This document shows, one piece after another, positions 7,111-15,306 of a DNA stretch of 23,677 bases; the first letter of the stretch is position 1, and each line of letters opens with the position of its first letter. The notes below the pieces were generated by a model that searched no databases, had not been told where the DNA came from, and saw only the letters and a list, made by a program, of their open reading frames with translations. The stretch comes from an uncultured Collinsella sp. (GTDB taxonomy: Bacteria; Actinomycetota; Coriobacteriia; Coriobacteriales; Coriobacteriaceae). The stretch lies in the NCBI GenBank assembly GCA_905209765.1, contig CAJLUE010000025.1, positions 1 through 23,677 of the forward strand, read 5' to 3'. A program made the position numbers and the translations under genes.

Positions 7111-9825
7111 CTACTCGGTACGGGCAACCTGGTCGATGCGGTAACCCTCGATCTGGTCGCCGGGCTTGATGTCCTGGAAGTTCTCCAGGCCAATGCCGCC
7201 CTCGGAACCGCTCTTGAGGCTCTTGGCCTCGTCCTTGTAGTGGCGCATCGAGGCAATCTTGCCGTTGAAGACCACAATGCCGTCACGCACCAGGCGCACG
7301 GAATCGGTCGCGGCGATCTCGCCCTCCTCGACGCGGACACCGGCGGCGATACCGACTTTGGGCACCTTGAAGGTGTCCAGGACGGTCGCGGTACCCGTGG
7401 AGACCTCGACCTCGGTGGGCTTGAGCATGCCGATGCGGGCAGCATCGAGCTCCTCGAGGCACTTGTAGATAACGTCGTAGCAACGGATCTCGACGCCCTC
7501 GCGCTCGGCGGCGGAGCGGGCCTTGCCGTCGGGACGCACGCCAAAGCCGATGATGATGGCGTTGGAGGCATCGGCCAGGACGACGTCGGTCTCATTGATG
7601 GCACCGACGGCGGAGTGGATCGTGTTGATGCGGACCTCGGACTGATCCATCTTGTCGAGCGAGTCCTGAAGGGCCTCGATGGAACCCTGGACGTCGGCCT
7701 TGATGATCAGGTTGAGCTCCTTGACCTCGGCGTCGGCGATGGTCTCGAAGAGGTTCTCGAGCGTGACGTGCTTCACGCGGCTCTGCTCCTCGATACGTGC
7801 CTTAAGCGAACGCTCATCAGCCAGGGCGCGAGCCTCGCGCTCGTCCTCGAACACGCGGAACTCGTCGCCGGCGTTGGGCACGGACTGCAGGCCCAGGATC
7901 TCGACGGCGTCGGAGGGACCGGCCTCGGTGACGGCGTTGCCCTTGGGATCGAGCATGGCGCGGACGCGGCCGTAGGTAAGGCCGGCGACCAGCGTATCGC
8001 CCACGTGCAGGGTACCACGGGTCACAAGAACCGTGGCAACCGAACCGCGGCCCTTGTCGAGCTTAGCCTCGAGGACGTTACCGGAGGCAAAGGTGTCGGG
8101 GTTGGCCTTGAGCTCGAGCACGTCGGCCTGGAGCAGCACGGTCTCGAGCAGGTCGTCGATACCGATCTTCTGCTTGGCCGAGATGTTGACGAACATGTTC
8201 TGTCCGCCCCACTCCTCGGGGATGATGCCGTACTCGGTAAGCTCCTGGCGCACGCGGTCGGGGTTGGCGCCCGGCTTATCGATCTTGTTGACGGCGACGA
8301 CGATGGGTACGCCGGCGGCCTTGGCGTGGTTGATCGACTCGATGGTCTGAGGCATGACGCCGTCGTCGGCAGCCACGATCAGAATGACGATGTCGGTCAC
8401 CTTGGCGCCGCGGGCACGCATGGCCGTAAAGGTCGCGTGACCAGGGGTATCGATGAAGGTGATCTTGCGGTCGTTGATCATGACCTGCGAAGCACCGATG
8501 GCCTGGGTAATGCCGCCCGCCTCGCCGGCAGCGACGCCGGTGTGACGGATGGCGTCGAGCAGGCTCGTCTTGCCGTGGTCGACGTGGCCCATGACGGTGA
8601 CGACCGGGGCGCGGGGCTTAAGGTCGGCTGGATCGTCGTAGAACGAGAAGGTGTTCTCCTCCTCGGGGGTGATGATCTTGATCTGACGGCCCAGGTCGTC
8701 GGCAACGAGCTCAACGAGGTCGTCGGACATGGACTGCGTCATCGTGAGCGGCGTGCCCAGCAGGAACAGGCGCTTGATGATGTCGTTGGCCGGAACGTCG
8801 AGCGCCTCGGCAAGCTCCTGGACGGTAACGCCCTGGGAGACCTTGATGGCGTCGAGCTCCTCGGGGTTCACGCCCTGGGCCAGCGCCTCCTCAATCTTGC
8901 GCTCCTCCTGAGCCTTAGCAGCCTCGCGCTCGCGCTTCTCTTTGCGCTTCTTGCGGCGACCGGTGGACTCGCGAGAGGCCTCCTCGACGGCGGCGCGGGC
9001 CTCCTCGAGCACCTTCTCGCGGCTGTACTCCTCGGCCTCACGCGCCATGCGGCTGTAGTGGTCCTCATCGTTGCCGTGACCGCCCTTGCGCTTCTTACCC
9101 TTGCCCTGCTTATCGGGGTTGGGGAAGTCCATACCGGCAGCGACGTTGTTGCTGGCGTTGGTGCGATGGCTGTGCGGACGGCTCTCGGAGGCGTTACGCT
9201 CGGAGTTGCTGTCGGAGGCGTTGCGATCGTTACGACGGCCACCGCGACGGTCGTTGTTGCCGCCACGACGGTTGCCGCGCTCGGAGGCGCGCTCGGCCTT
9301 GGCCTTTTCCTCGGCGTCCTTCTTCTCCTTGAGCACGGTCTCCTGTGCGGCGATCTGGTCGAGCAGCGAACGGAAGCGCGAACCGGAGTCGGAAGCGGGG
9401 ACGGCGCGGCGCTGGGCCTCGCGGGCAGCCTCCTCCTTCTCGCGGGCAAGGCGCTCCTGCTCGGCCTTCTTCTTGGCCTCGGCCTCGGCGCGGGCGGCCT
9501 CCTCGGCAGCCTGGGCGGCGGCGAACTGGCGGCGCTCCTCCTCGCGTGCCTTCTCGGCGGCGATGCGCTCACGCTCGGCCTCGGCAGCGCGCGCTGCCTC
9601 CTCGGCGGCGGCTGCCTCCTCCTCGGCCTGCTTGGCGGCCTCGACTTCCTTGGCGCGGGCCTCGATCACCGAGGCGAGCTGCTTGCGGACCATGGCGACG
9701 TAAGCGTCCTCCAGAGCGGAGGAAGCGGACTTAGCGGGAATCTTCATTTCGGCGAGATGACCCATCAGTTCCTTGGAGGTCATGCCGAACTCTTTGGCCA
9801 GGGTGGACACACGGACTTTTGCCAT
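7111..9825 (-). CDS. infB: Translation initiation factor IF-2
   Basis: IF-2 is the GTPase that delivers fMet-tRNA to the 30S subunit and promotes subunit joining. The 904-residue protein starts with an IF2_N domain (MAKVRVSTLAKEFGMTSKEL) and carries a long region rich in Ala/Glu/Lys/Arg (about residues 55-330). That region includes a coiled-coil-like stretch and an Arg/Gly/Asn/Ser-rich part. A second IF2_N-like domain follows (VTVQELAEALDVPANDIIKRLF). The G domain has GHVDHGKTS (about 411), DTPGH (about 458) and NKID (about 512), followed by domains II, III and IV. The repetitive N-terminus accounts for the size. ATG 9825 matches the family N-terminus and is preceded by GGGTAGGTG. It is 91 nt from nusA, the widest gap in the operon, where ylxR often sits. 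Confidence 0.98.
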   Translation of the reverse strand: MAKVRVSTLAKEFGMTSKELMGHLAEMKIPAKSASSALEDAYVAMVRKQLASVIEARAKEVEAAKQAEEEAAAAEEAARAAEAERERIAAEKAREEERRQFAAAQAAEEAARAEAEAKKKAEQERLAREKEEAAREAQRRAVPASDSGSRFRSLLDQIAAQETVLKEKKDAEEKAKAERASERGNRRGGNNDRRGGRRNDRNASDSNSERNASESRPHSHRTNASNNVAAGMDFPNPDKQGKGKKRKGGHGNDEDHYSRMAREAEEYSREKVLEEARAAVEEASRESTGRRKKRKEKREREAAKAQEERKIEEALAQGVNPEELDAIKVSQGVTVQELAEALDVPANDIIKRLFLLGTPLTMTQSMSDDLVELVADDLGRQIKIITPEEENTFSFYDDPADLKPRAPVVTVMGHVDHGKTSLLDAIRHTGVAAGEAGGITQAIGASQVMINDRKITFIDTPGHATFTAMRARGAKVTDIVILIVAADDGVMPQTIESINHAKAAGVPIVVAVNKIDKPGANPDRVRQELTEYGIIPEEWGGQNMFVNISAKQKIGIDDLLETVLLQADVLELKANPDTFASGNVLEAKLDKGRGSVATVLVTRGTLHVGDTLVAGLTYGRVRAMLDPKGNAVTEAGPSDAVEILGLQSVPNAGDEFRVFEDEREARALADERSLKARIEEQSRVKHVTLENLFETIADAEVKELNLIIKADVQGSIEALQDSLDKMDQSEVRINTIHSAVGAINETDVVLADASNAIIIGFGVRPDGKARSAAEREGVEIRCYDVIYKCLEELDAARIGMLKPTEVEVSTGTATVLDTFKVPKVGIAAGVRVEEGEIAATDSVRLVRDGIVVFNGKIASMRHYKDEAKSLKSGSEGGIGLENFQDIKPGDQIEGYRIDQVARTE

Positions 9826-9846
9826 ATGACTTCACCTACCCTTTCT

Positions 9847-9907
9847 GGCACCTTGGGTGCCTAGAGACTGAACGAGCGTGGGAGATGCGCCGGGACCCGC
9901 CCGGCGC
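9847..9907 (-). promoter_or_regulatory. Two hairpins in the nusA-infB gap
   Basis: The gap holds two perfect hairpins. GCGCCGGG/CCCGGCGC (9887-9894 and 9900-9907) has a 5-nt loop, and GGCACC/GGTGCC (9847-9852 and 9856-9861) has a 3-nt loop. Neither is followed by a U-run on the minus strand, so they are not intrinsic terminators. They could be RNA-processing or stability elements between the nusA and infB parts of the message. The function is inference. Confidence 0.5.
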
Positions 9908-9916
9908 GACCGCGCG

Positions 9917-11161
9917 CTAGATCAGGTCCTCCGCATCATCGAAGGCGTCAGTGTCGTGGACACCGCAGAAACGGGAGCCGGGGCGGGCCTGGTTGCGGCA
10001 CTGAATGCCGTCCTCGGACACGTACTCGCAGCGACGGACGTCGTCGTCCTCGTCACCGATCAGGTCGGCGGCGGGCTCCTCGTGAACGGGGACGTTCTTG
10101 AGGATGTCGGCGGCAAGGGTCTCGGACTTGATGTCGATGTGCCAGCCGGTCAAGCGAGCGGCGAGGCGGGCATTCTGGCCCTCCTTGCCGATTGCGAGCG
10201 AAAGCTGGTCGTCGGGCACGATGACGCCGGCGTAGGCCTTCTCCTCGTCGATGAGGACGCGGGTGACCTTGGCGGGCGACAGGGCGTTGGCGACGTAGAC
10301 GGCCGGATCGGCATCCCACAGGATGACGTCGACGCGCTCGCCGCGGAGCTCGCCCACGACGGCGCGAACGCGGCTGCCCTTGGGGCCGACGCAGGCGCCC
10401 ACGGGATCCAGGCGGTCGTCGAGCGAGTGGACGGCGACCTTGGAGCGCTGGCCGGGCTCGCGGGCAATCGACTTAATCTGGACGGTGCCCTCATAGATCT
10501 CGGGCACCTCCTGCTCAAACAGACGACGCATGAGCTCGGGGTGGGTGCGGGAGATGACGATCGGCGGACGGCTGTGCTCGCCGCGAACCGGCTGCAGGTT
10601 GGAGTTGGGATCGCGGACGTCGATGATCACGGCCTTGATGTGCTGGTTGTGCAGATAGCGCTCGCCCATCGGACGCTCGTTGCGCTCGTTCTCGTAACGG
10701 CGCTGGTCAAAATGCGGCAGCTCGGCCTCGACGCCATCGCGGATCTTGACGATCGTGAAGTCGGGCGTGGACTGCAGCACGGTACCGCTGATGAGGTCAC
10801 CGATACGACCGGAGAACTCCTCGTAGATCTGCTCGCGGGCGGAGTTACGCACGATGGCGTTGATCTCGGCCTTGGCGTGCTGAGCGGCGATGCGGCTCGT
10901 GTTCTTGGGGGTGACGTCGATCTCCTCGAACTCGGTGAAGTTGCCCTCCTCGTCCATGGAATCGTCGATCGGCTCCAGGCGGTAGACGTAAATCTTGCCG
11001 GTGGTGCGGTCGATGGTCACCTTGGCGCCCCACTCAAGATGCAGGATCTCGGCATAGCTCTTGGCGAGCGACTGCTCCAGGCGGTCGATCAGGTAGAGCT
11101 GGTCGATGTGCCTCTCCTGGCAAAGCTCCATCAGGGCGGACATCATGTCCGATGCTGCCAT
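9917..11161 (-). CDS. nusA: Transcription termination/antitermination factor NusA with a Cys/His tail
   Basis: NusA binds RNA polymerase and nascent RNA and modulates pausing, termination and antitermination. The 414-residue protein has the N-terminal polymerase-binding domain, an S1 domain around the GRIGDLISGTV segment and two KH domains. The motifs ISRTHPELMRRLFEQEVPEI, DPVGACVGPKGSRV and LSLAIGKEGQNARLAARLTGW are all present. I place the start at ATG 11161, one base after the rimP stop, because GGAAGGAAA precedes it and the protein then begins as the family does; the frame could extend 11 residues upstream. Unusually, an acidic linker leads to Cys378, Cys388, Cys399 and His402 (C-x9-C-x10-C-x2-H), which looks like a small zinc-binding motif. 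E. coli-type C-terminal acidic repeats are absent, as in other Gram-positive NusA proteins. Confidence 0.96.
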   Translation of the reverse strand: MAASDMMSALMELCQERHIDQLYLIDRLEQSLAKSYAEILHLEWGAKVTIDRTTGKIYVYRLEPIDDSMDEEGNFTEFEEIDVTPKNTSRIAAQHAKAEINAIVRNSAREQIYEEFSGRIGDLISGTVLQSTPDFTIVKIRDGVEAELPHFDQRRYENERNERPMGERYLHNQHIKAVIIDVRDPNSNLQPVRGEHSRPPIVISRTHPELMRRLFEQEVPEIYEGTVQIKSIAREPGQRSKVAVHSLDDRLDPVGACVGPKGSRVRAVVGELRGERVDVILWDADPAVYVANALSPAKVTRVLIDEEKAYAGVIVPDDQLSLAIGKEGQNARLAARLTGWHIDIKSETLAADILKNVPVHEEPAADLIGDEDDDVRRCEYVSEDGIQCRNQARPGSRFCGVHDTDAFDDAEDLI

Positions 11162-11162
11162 G

Positions 11163-11657
11163 TTAGTTTCCTTCCTTCGCGGGCTTGAAGTCATAGGTGG
11201 GCTTCAACTTGCACTTTTTAACATCAGAGAAATCGAGGGTGACGGACTCGCCGTCCTCGAGCTCGAGGGTCACGTTCGTCTCGGTCGCGGCGGCAATCTT
11301 GCCGGAGTACTTGCGACGGCCCTCGGTGGCAGTGGAGGTGAGCTCACAGTCCTCGCCCACAAAGCGGGCAAAGTCGCGCGGGCGGCGCAGCGGGCGCGCC
11401 ATACCCGGGCTCGACACCTCGAGCGTATAGCTCGAAGAAATGGGGTCGAGCTCCTCGATCACGTCGCCGACCCACTTGGTATTGGCCGTGACGTCGATGA
11501 GCGACAGGCTCTGACCCTCGGCACCCTCGATACGCACACGCACGCAGGGGGCCTTGGTGGCGCCCACGAGCTCAACGTCGACAATGTCGACATCGTGCTG
11601 GGGAGCGACGGCCTCGAGCGCGTCGATGATCGCCTGCTCGGTCTTGGTCTTGACCAT
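11163..11657 (-). CDS. rimP: Ribosome maturation factor RimP
   Basis: RimP binds free 30S subunits and is needed for efficient small-subunit assembly. The 164-residue protein has the alpha/beta N-terminal domain (VDIVDVELVG, VRVRIEG), the conserved YTLEVSSPGMARPLRRPRDFARFVG segment and the C-terminal SH3-like domain (KYSGKIAAATETNVTLELEDG...). The frame is open upstream to 11984, but ATG 11657 has a perfect GGAGGT at 6 nt and matches the family start, so the extension is rejected. It is the first gene of the rimP-nusA-infB operon. A promoter and a terminator-like hairpin lie directly upstream, suggesting controlled read-through into the operon. Confidence 0.95.
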   Translation of the reverse strand: MVKTKTEQAIIDALEAVAPQHDVDIVDVELVGATKAPCVRVRIEGAEGQSLSLIDVTANTKWVGDVIEELDPISSSYTLEVSSPGMARPLRRPRDFARFVGEDCELTSTATEGRRKYSGKIAAATETNVTLELEDGESVTLDFSDVKKCKLKPTYDFKPAKEGN

Positions 11658-11677
11658 TGCGGCACCTCCATCCATAC

Positions 11678-11710
11678 AAAAAAGAAGCGGGGCCGAAACC
11701 CCACTTCTTT
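11678..11710 (-). terminator. Terminator-like hairpin (candidate attenuator) before rimP
   Basis: Read on the minus strand, AAAGAAGTGGGG (11710-11699), a 6-nt loop and CCCCGCTTCTTT (11692-11681) form a 12-bp stem with one G-U wobble. The U-run (11683-11678) overlaps the stem base. This is the textbook form of an intrinsic terminator. It sits between the promoter at 11736-11764 and the rimP Shine-Dalgarno, so transcripts must read through it to express the operon. The attenuation role is inference. Confidence 0.8.
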
Positions 11711-12026
11711 CAATTACTACTTCATTTGCAAGCAAACTATACCAATACCTGCGAAAACGTGCAAGCGTCAAAGAAATTCGCAGGTCAGCGCGCCCACAGC
11801 TTCTCCACAAGAATAGGACAATTAGGCGAGGACTCCTGTGCGGTGCTCCCCAAAAGCCCCAAAACGGGCCATGCGTCCCAGCGCGCCGACCGAATCGGGC
11901 CCTATGGGCATTCCATCCCTGGGCACACATCGGCCAGACTAGAGCTGAGAGGCATTCTGTAGCGAGAAAGCCTGCCGCACGCATTGACCGTACAACCTTC
12001 CAGTATCTCTACGGCAAGGAGGCACC
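11711..12026. other. Intergenic region between rimP and the lipoprotein gene
   Basis: This divergent gap holds the rimP-operon promoter near its left end. On the plus strand a TTGACC at 11984-11989 is the only -35-like word near the lipoprotein gene, but no good -10 lies 16-18 nt beyond it that leaves room for a leader. I see no RNA gene or further reliable reading frame here. Confidence 0.5.
11736..11764 (-). promoter_or_regulatory. Sigma70-type promoter of the rimP operon
   Basis: On the minus strand TTGCAC (11764-11759), a 17-nt spacer and TATAGT (11741-11736) form a near-consensus vegetative promoter. The predicted start near 11730 gives a leader of about 70 nt before the rimP ATG. The 3-codon frame ATG AAG TAG begins at about 11725 in that leader. 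Confidence 0.7.
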
Positions 12027-12599
12027 ATGAAACGCCTAGGCACCCTCTGCGCGACCGCGCTCGTCGTCGCTGCCTGCTCGTTCGCTCTGGCGGGCTGCAA
12101 CAACATCGATGGTAAAACCGGACCATGCGAGCCGGACCTCGGCAGCACCAAAGCCATCGAGAAAACGACGCCATCGGAGCGTTTCGACAAAATAGACGAA
12201 GATATAGTCGATCCCCAGGGTTTAGGTCCCGACCCTCAAGAACAGTTCCCCATCGACCTTGAGGCAGACGAGAACGTCCATGTTACCTGCGTGGGCAAGG
12301 ACACGGATGGCTACGGCGACGCCGTGCTGGTCTTTGCGATAACAAACAACACCGATGTCGACATGATGTTTGGCGATGTCGATGCTTATGCCTACGTCAA
12401 CGGTGTCGTCCGCGACGTGCGCATGCGCCAACCCGTCGCCGCAGGCGAAGAAACGACCGCGATGCTCACCTTTGTAGGCACCTTCGACGATCCGGACTTT
12501 GACGTGAACAACGACCTCAACGACATCTACCTCAACATCTGGATGTTTGAGGAGCAAAGCGGCAACGTCTACTTTAGGGACCTGGTGCACATTCCGTAG
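12027..12599 (+). CDS. Putative lipoprotein, unknown function
   Basis: The 190-residue protein begins with a type II signal peptide: Lys-Arg n-region, hydrophobic core and lipobox LAGC with the lipidated Cys at residue 24. It is therefore expected on the outer face of the cytoplasmic membrane. The mature part starts with a charged linker. A beta-rich segment follows (HVTCVGKDTDGYGDAVLVFAITNNTDVDMMF...VAAGEETTAMLTF...DIYLNIWMF), which reads like a single Ig-like sandwich of the kind seen in small Gram-positive lipoproteins that end in a 'pair of strands plus aromatic' domain. I do not recognise a named family with certainty. AAGGAGG lies 5 nt before the ATG, so the start is firm. It stands alone on the plus strand, divergent from rimP and convergent with leuS, and no transport or enzyme partner is adjacent. 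Confidence 0.85.
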   Translation: MKRLGTLCATALVVAACSFALAGCNNIDGKTGPCEPDLGSTKAIEKTTPSERFDKIDEDIVDPQGLGPDPQEQFPIDLEADENVHVTCVGKDTDGYGDAVLVFAITNNTDVDMMFGDVDAYAYVNGVVRDVRMRQPVAAGEETTAMLTFVGTFDDPDFDVNNDLNDIYLNIWMFEEQSGNVYFRDLVHIP

Positions 12600-12638
12600 A
12601 GGATGACGCTCGGCACAAGCCAAGCATGGCATATAACG

Positions 12639-12680
12639 CAAAACGAGGGGCGACCCAGCCGGATCGCCCCTCGTCTTTTG
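12639..12680. terminator. Bidirectional terminator between the lipoprotein gene and leuS
   Basis: The 11-bp perfect stem ACGAGGGGCGA/TCGCCCCTCGT (12643-12653 and 12664-12674) has a 10-nt loop, is preceded by AAAA and is followed by CTTTTG. It gives a U-run in either direction, as expected between the convergent lipoprotein gene and leuS. Confidence 0.85.
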
Positions 12681-12703
12681 TGCGTCAACTATGTGCGCGA
12701 GGT

Positions 12704-15280
12704 TTACTTAACCACCAGGTTGACCAGCTTGCCGGGCACGCAGATGGCCTTGACGACCGTCTTGCCCTCGGTCCACTTGGTGACAGCAGCCTCGGCGGCA
12801 GCCTGCATTTCCTCGTTGGAGGCATCACGGGCCACGTCAATGCGGCCGCGGACCTTGCCGAGCACCTGGACGACGATCTGCACCGTGTCCTCGATGGACT
12901 CGGCCAGGTCGAACTCGGGCCAGGCGGCGGTGTAGGCGTTGCCCTCGCAGCCGAGCGCCTCGTGCCACAGCTCGTCGGCCCAGAACGGGCAGATGGGCGC
13001 CAGGACGCTCACGATGTCCTTGGCCACGCCGTAGCACAGGGCCTTGTCGCGGGCAACGCCCTCGGTGGCATTGAGGTAGGCGCTCGCCGCATTGACGAGC
13101 TCCATGACAGCCGAGATGGCGGTGTTGAACTGGCCGCGATCGAAGTCCTCGGTGCACTTGGCGATGGTGCGGTGACGCTCGCGATAGAGCTTCATCGCGA
13201 CCTCGTCGAGCGCGGACTTGTCAAAGGCCACGTTGGCGTCGCCGGACTGGACGAGCTGCCACACGATACGCCAGGCGCGCTTAATGAAGCGGTTGGCGCC
13301 CTCGACGGCCTTGGGATCCCAGTCGAAGTCCTTCTCGGGCGGGGCGATAAACAGGATCGCCAGACGCATGGTGTCGGCGCCGTAGGGCTCGATGACCGAG
13401 CTCGGGGGCACTACATTGCCCTTAGACTTGGACATGGTGTCGCCGTTCTCGTCCTTGACCATGCCCTGGCACAGCAGGTTGGTGAAGGGCTCGTCCACGC
13501 TCAGCAGGCCCAGGTCGCGCAGTGCCTTGGTAAAGAAGCGGCTGTAGAGCAGGTGCAAAATGGCGTGCTCGATGCCGCCGATATAGTTATCAACGGGCAT
13601 CCAGCGATCGGCAGCCTCGCGGGAGAAGGGCAGCTCCGTGTTGTGCGGGTCGGTATAGCGCAGGTAATACCAGCTGGAGCAGGTGAAGGTGTCCATGGTA
13701 TCGGTCTCACGCTTGGCCGGGCGACCGCAGACCGGGCAGGTGGTCTCGTAGAACTCCTTGCACTCGGCGAGGGTCTCGCCGGCACCCAGGTCCAGGTTCT
13801 CGGGCAGCGTCACCGGCAGCTGGTCCTCGGGCACGGGCACGATGCCGCAGTGCTCGCAGTGGATGGCCGGGATGGGGTTGCCCCAGTAGCGCTGGCGGCT
13901 AATGAGCCAGTCGCGCAGACGGAACTCGACCTTGCGACGACCGCAGCCCATGGCCTCGAGGTCGGCCACGATGGCAGCCTCGCCCTCGGAGTGCTTGCCG
14001 CCGCGCATGCCGGTGTACTTGCCGGACTGGACAAGCGTGCCCTCGGCAGCGTGGGCGCAATCCCAGTCGACGGTCTCGGCATGGAAGGTATCGATGGTCT
14101 CGCCGCTGGCCTCGACGGCAGCACGATCGTCATCGTCCAGAATGATCGGCACAATAGGCAGGTCGTACTTGCGGGCAAACTCAAAGTCGCGCTGGTCGCC
14201 GCAGGGAACAGCCATGACGGCGCCGGTGCCGTAGTCGGCCACGACATAGTCGGCAACCCACACGGGGACCTTCTCGCCGTTGACGGGGTTCACCACATAG
14301 CGGCCCGTAAAAGCGCCATGCTTCTCGAGGGTACCCTGGGCACGCTCGACGGCAGAGATATGCTTGGAATCCTCGACGATCTTGGTGACGGCCTCCTCGT
14401 ACTCCGTGCCCTCGACGAGCTCGTGAAGACGAGCGTACTCGGGAGCCAGGACAAAGAAGGAGACGCCAAAGAGGGTATCGGCTCGCGTGGTGAAGACGGT
14501 GATCTTGCCCTCGTCGCCCTCGATGGGCTCGCCATCCTTGTCACACAGGGTAAAGTCCACCTCTGCGCCCTCAGAGCGGCCGATCCAGTTGGCCTGCATC
14601 TGCTTGACGCGCTCGGGCCAGCCGGGGAGCTTCTCCAGGTCGTCGAGCAGCTCCTGGGAGTACTCAGTGATCTTGAAGTACCACTGCTCCAGGTCGCGCT
14701 TCTCGGGCTCGGTGCCGCAGCGCCAGCACTTACCCTCGGTGACCTGTTCGTTGGCCAGAACGGTCTTACAGGTGGGGCACCAATTGACCGGGTTCTTCTT
14801 GCGGTAGACCAGGCCCTTTTCCCACATCTTCTCAAAGATCCACTGGCCCCAGCGGTAATAGTCGGGGCTGCAGGTCTTGACCATGCGATCCAGATCGTAG
14901 GAGAAGCCCATGCGCTTCATCGTGGAAAGCGCCTGGTCCATGTTCTTGTACGTCCAGGCGGCAGCCTGCGTGTTGTGCTTGATGGCGGCGTTCTCGGCGG
15001 GCAGGCCAAAGGCATCGAAGCCGATGGGGTGCAGCACGTCGTAGCCGCGCATGCGGGCCTGACGGGCCATGGCATCGCCGATGGTATAGTTGCGCGCGTG
15101 GCCCATGTGCAGGTCGCCCGACGGATACGGGAACATCTCGAGCACGTACTTCTTGGGCTTACTGTCGTCGGTGTCGACGGCAAAGAGGTTGGAGTCCTCC
15201 CAGGCCTTCATCCACCTGGACTCAATGGCCTGCGCGTCGTAGGCAGGAATCTCGTCCTTATGATCTGTGCAATCGCACAT
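12704..15280 (-). CDS. leuS: Leucyl-tRNA synthetase LeuRS
   Basis: LeuRS charges tRNA-Leu with leucine and edits mischarged products. The 858-residue class I synthetase has the HIGH-type motif HMGH (58-61, in YPSGDLHMGHARNYTIGD), a zinc-binding insert (CPTC...CWRCG) and the CP1 editing domain with TTRADTLFG. The second signature occurs as TMSKS (about 612-616) followed by KGNVV, and the anticodon-binding and C-terminal domains complete it. Length is normal for bacteria. The frame is open upstream to 15484, but the natural N-terminus (MCDCTDHKDEIPAYDAQAIESRW) starts at ATG 15280 with AGGAG at 6 nt, and the upstream frame runs through the leader palindrome. Expression is probably shaped by that 119-nt leader hairpin. 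I looked for a T-box (GGGTGGTACCGCG-like) and found none. Confidence 0.97.
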   Translation of the reverse strand: MCDCTDHKDEIPAYDAQAIESRWMKAWEDSNLFAVDTDDSKPKKYVLEMFPYPSGDLHMGHARNYTIGDAMARQARMRGYDVLHPIGFDAFGLPAENAAIKHNTQAAAWTYKNMDQALSTMKRMGFSYDLDRMVKTCSPDYYRWGQWIFEKMWEKGLVYRKKNPVNWCPTCKTVLANEQVTEGKCWRCGTEPEKRDLEQWYFKITEYSQELLDDLEKLPGWPERVKQMQANWIGRSEGAEVDFTLCDKDGEPIEGDEGKITVFTTRADTLFGVSFFVLAPEYARLHELVEGTEYEEAVTKIVEDSKHISAVERAQGTLEKHGAFTGRYVVNPVNGEKVPVWVADYVVADYGTGAVMAVPCGDQRDFEFARKYDLPIVPIILDDDDRAAVEASGETIDTFHAETVDWDCAHAAEGTLVQSGKYTGMRGGKHSEGEAAIVADLEAMGCGRRKVEFRLRDWLISRQRYWGNPIPAIHCEHCGIVPVPEDQLPVTLPENLDLGAGETLAECKEFYETTCPVCGRPAKRETDTMDTFTCSSWYYLRYTDPHNTELPFSREAADRWMPVDNYIGGIEHAILHLLYSRFFTKALRDLGLLSVDEPFTNLLCQGMVKDENGDTMSKSKGNVVPPSSVIEPYGADTMRLAILFIAPPEKDFDWDPKAVEGANRFIKRAWRIVWQLVQSGDANVAFDKSALDEVAMKLYRERHRTIAKCTEDFDRGQFNTAISAVMELVNAASAYLNATEGVARDKALCYGVAKDIVSVLAPICPFWADELWHEALGCEGNAYTAAWPEFDLAESIEDTVQIVVQVLGKVRGRIDVARDASNEEMQAAAEAAVTKWTEGKTVVKAICVPGKLVNLVVK

Positions 15281-15306
15281 ATCAGCTCCTTTGTTATCTC
15301 GGTTGG

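Noticed and set aside
7240..9864. Very long plus-strand open frame opposite infB (874 codons), and similar ones opposite leuS (12626-15502), dnaG (1600-3777), guaB and scrA
   Set aside because: These are antisense shadows created by high-GC codon bias in well-identified minus-strand genes. Their translations are repetitive Leu/Gly/Val/Asp strings without family motifs or ribosome binding sites.
11658..11984. N-terminal extension of rimP by 109 residues
   Set aside because: It crosses the promoter and terminator hairpin, has no family similarity, and a perfect Shine-Dalgarno serves ATG 11657.
11984..12012. TTGACC as -35 of a plus-strand promoter for the lipoprotein gene
   Set aside because: At 16-18 nt only CTCTAC-like words occur, and the start would fall on the Shine-Dalgarno.
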